NCBI GenBank assembly: GCA_977006965.1 | Contig: OZ345354.1 | Coordinates: forward strand, 2,914,001 to 2,978,000 | Direction of reading: 5' to 3' | Source of the DNA: Phymatolithon calcareum | Taxonomy: Eukaryota; Rhodophyta; Florideophyceae; Hapalidiales | Length of the DNA stretch: 64,000 bases | Shown here: positions 63,404-64,000 of the stretch, one piece after another | How positions within the stretch are numbered: the stretch's first letter is position 1 | Layout of the letters: each line of letters begins with the position of its first letter | Program-made: the position numbers and the translations under genes | Notes under the pieces: model-generated | Told to the model about the DNA's origin: nothing | Seen by the model: only the letters and a program-made list of their open reading frames with translations | Databases searched by the model: none

Positions 63404-64000
63404 GGTAATATGGAGCCGCGATGGGTGGTTTTGACGAGGGGAGAATTGATAACAACGGGATATCTTTCATCACTCCTTACGGAGAGCTGACGAACATCGT
63501 GAGGTGTGCATTTCTGCAGCTTGCTTGATTATCGTGGTATGATGTCTTGGAATCTTCTGTAATTGAGATTCCTTTTTCGTCAAGAATCTCAACCATGATA
63601 ATCTCGTGTCCCGCCTTCTTTCTAGACCGGTCTGGAACTCGAACATGCGACTCTTGTTGACAACAAGAATTTGTACGGGGTTAGTTTATTGAGTTGAACA
63701 TTGGTGTCCAAAATTGTACAGAGAAGCTTCCGAAAACAGTTTCGACATACAGCCAAAAACGGGAATCATATGCTTCTCGATGCATATTACTTTACAGCTT
63801 GTCGTAGCCTTGAGAAGACTTACTGAGGTGTGAACTATTAGTGACTTCTTCCGCCAGGTGACCCTGAGAAAACTTGAGGCAGAATTTGGCTTTTTGCCGC
63901 CTTACCAACCAAATAGTAATTAAATTTGATGTTTAGAATAGACTAGTGGCGATTTGAAGAAGAGGGAACGGTGGAGGGCGTGAACGTTCAGGACTGAAAA
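63404..64000. other. No gene seen
   Basis: Region upstream of the HAT/TPR gene, to the window edge. No ORF of interest or repeat beyond the short CTTGTTGACAACAAG palindrome near 63652. Confidence 0.4.

Overview
The window is nuclear DNA from a eukaryote. Host genes are few, compact and mostly intron-free; the rest is a dense mosaic of transposons and their fragments. The plastid-type HAT/TPR RNA-processing protein, the mitochondrial valine-catabolism enzyme, the short (89-bp) introns and the Copia, chromodomain-Gypsy, hAT, piggyBac-like, MULE-like and non-LTR remnants fit a TE-rich red alga (florideophyte, Chondrus-like). That placement is an inference from gene content, not a sequence match.

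Layout. 1-0.6 kb: C-terminal end of an alpha/beta hydrolase. 1.7-4.1 kb: a cluster of small DNA transposons, one nested inside the terminal repeat of another. 5.0-6.5 kb: a DNA/RNA non-specific nuclease joined to a lamin-tail domain by two introns, with an in-frame TAG. 6.7-8.0 kb: 3-hydroxyisobutyryl-CoA hydrolase on the minus strand. 9.5-14.4 kb: segmental duplication copy A. 16.1-18.4 kb: a satellite-like array of about fifteen 140-142-bp units. 20-21 kb: an EF-hand protein. 24.7-31.5 kb: a degraded Copia element with both LTRs. 31.9-32.4 kb: a large inverted repeat. 35.0-35.8 kb: a poly(A)-tailed LINE insertion. 36.1-38.8 kb: a complete hAT transposon with an intact transposase. 40.3-40.8 kb: a cupin (germin-like) pseudogene. 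41-43 kb: chromodomain Gypsy remnant. 44-49.4 kb: pogo-like MITE, piggyBac-like, MULE-like and LINE remnants. 49.2-53.4 kb: duplication copy B. 53.4-56.9 kb: further LINE pieces. 57.0-60.4 kb: two more copies of the secreted-protein gene, head to head in a 3.4-kb palindrome. 61.6-63.4 kb: HCF107/Mbb1-like HAT/TPR protein on the minus strand.

The most distinctive content is a four-copy gene family (copies at 11.1, 50.8, 57.5 and 59.4 kb). Each copy encodes an uninterrupted 246-residue secreted, six-cysteine protein I do not recognise. Each keeps the same TATAAAAG box 110 bp before the ATG and the same LINE-derived tail piece downstream. The copies lie in a direct segmental duplication and an inverted pair, so this gene has been amplified recently within a transposon-rich setting while its reading frame stayed intact. 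Copy A of the duplication also carries a 718-bp hAT-type insertion whose exact empty site is preserved in copy B.
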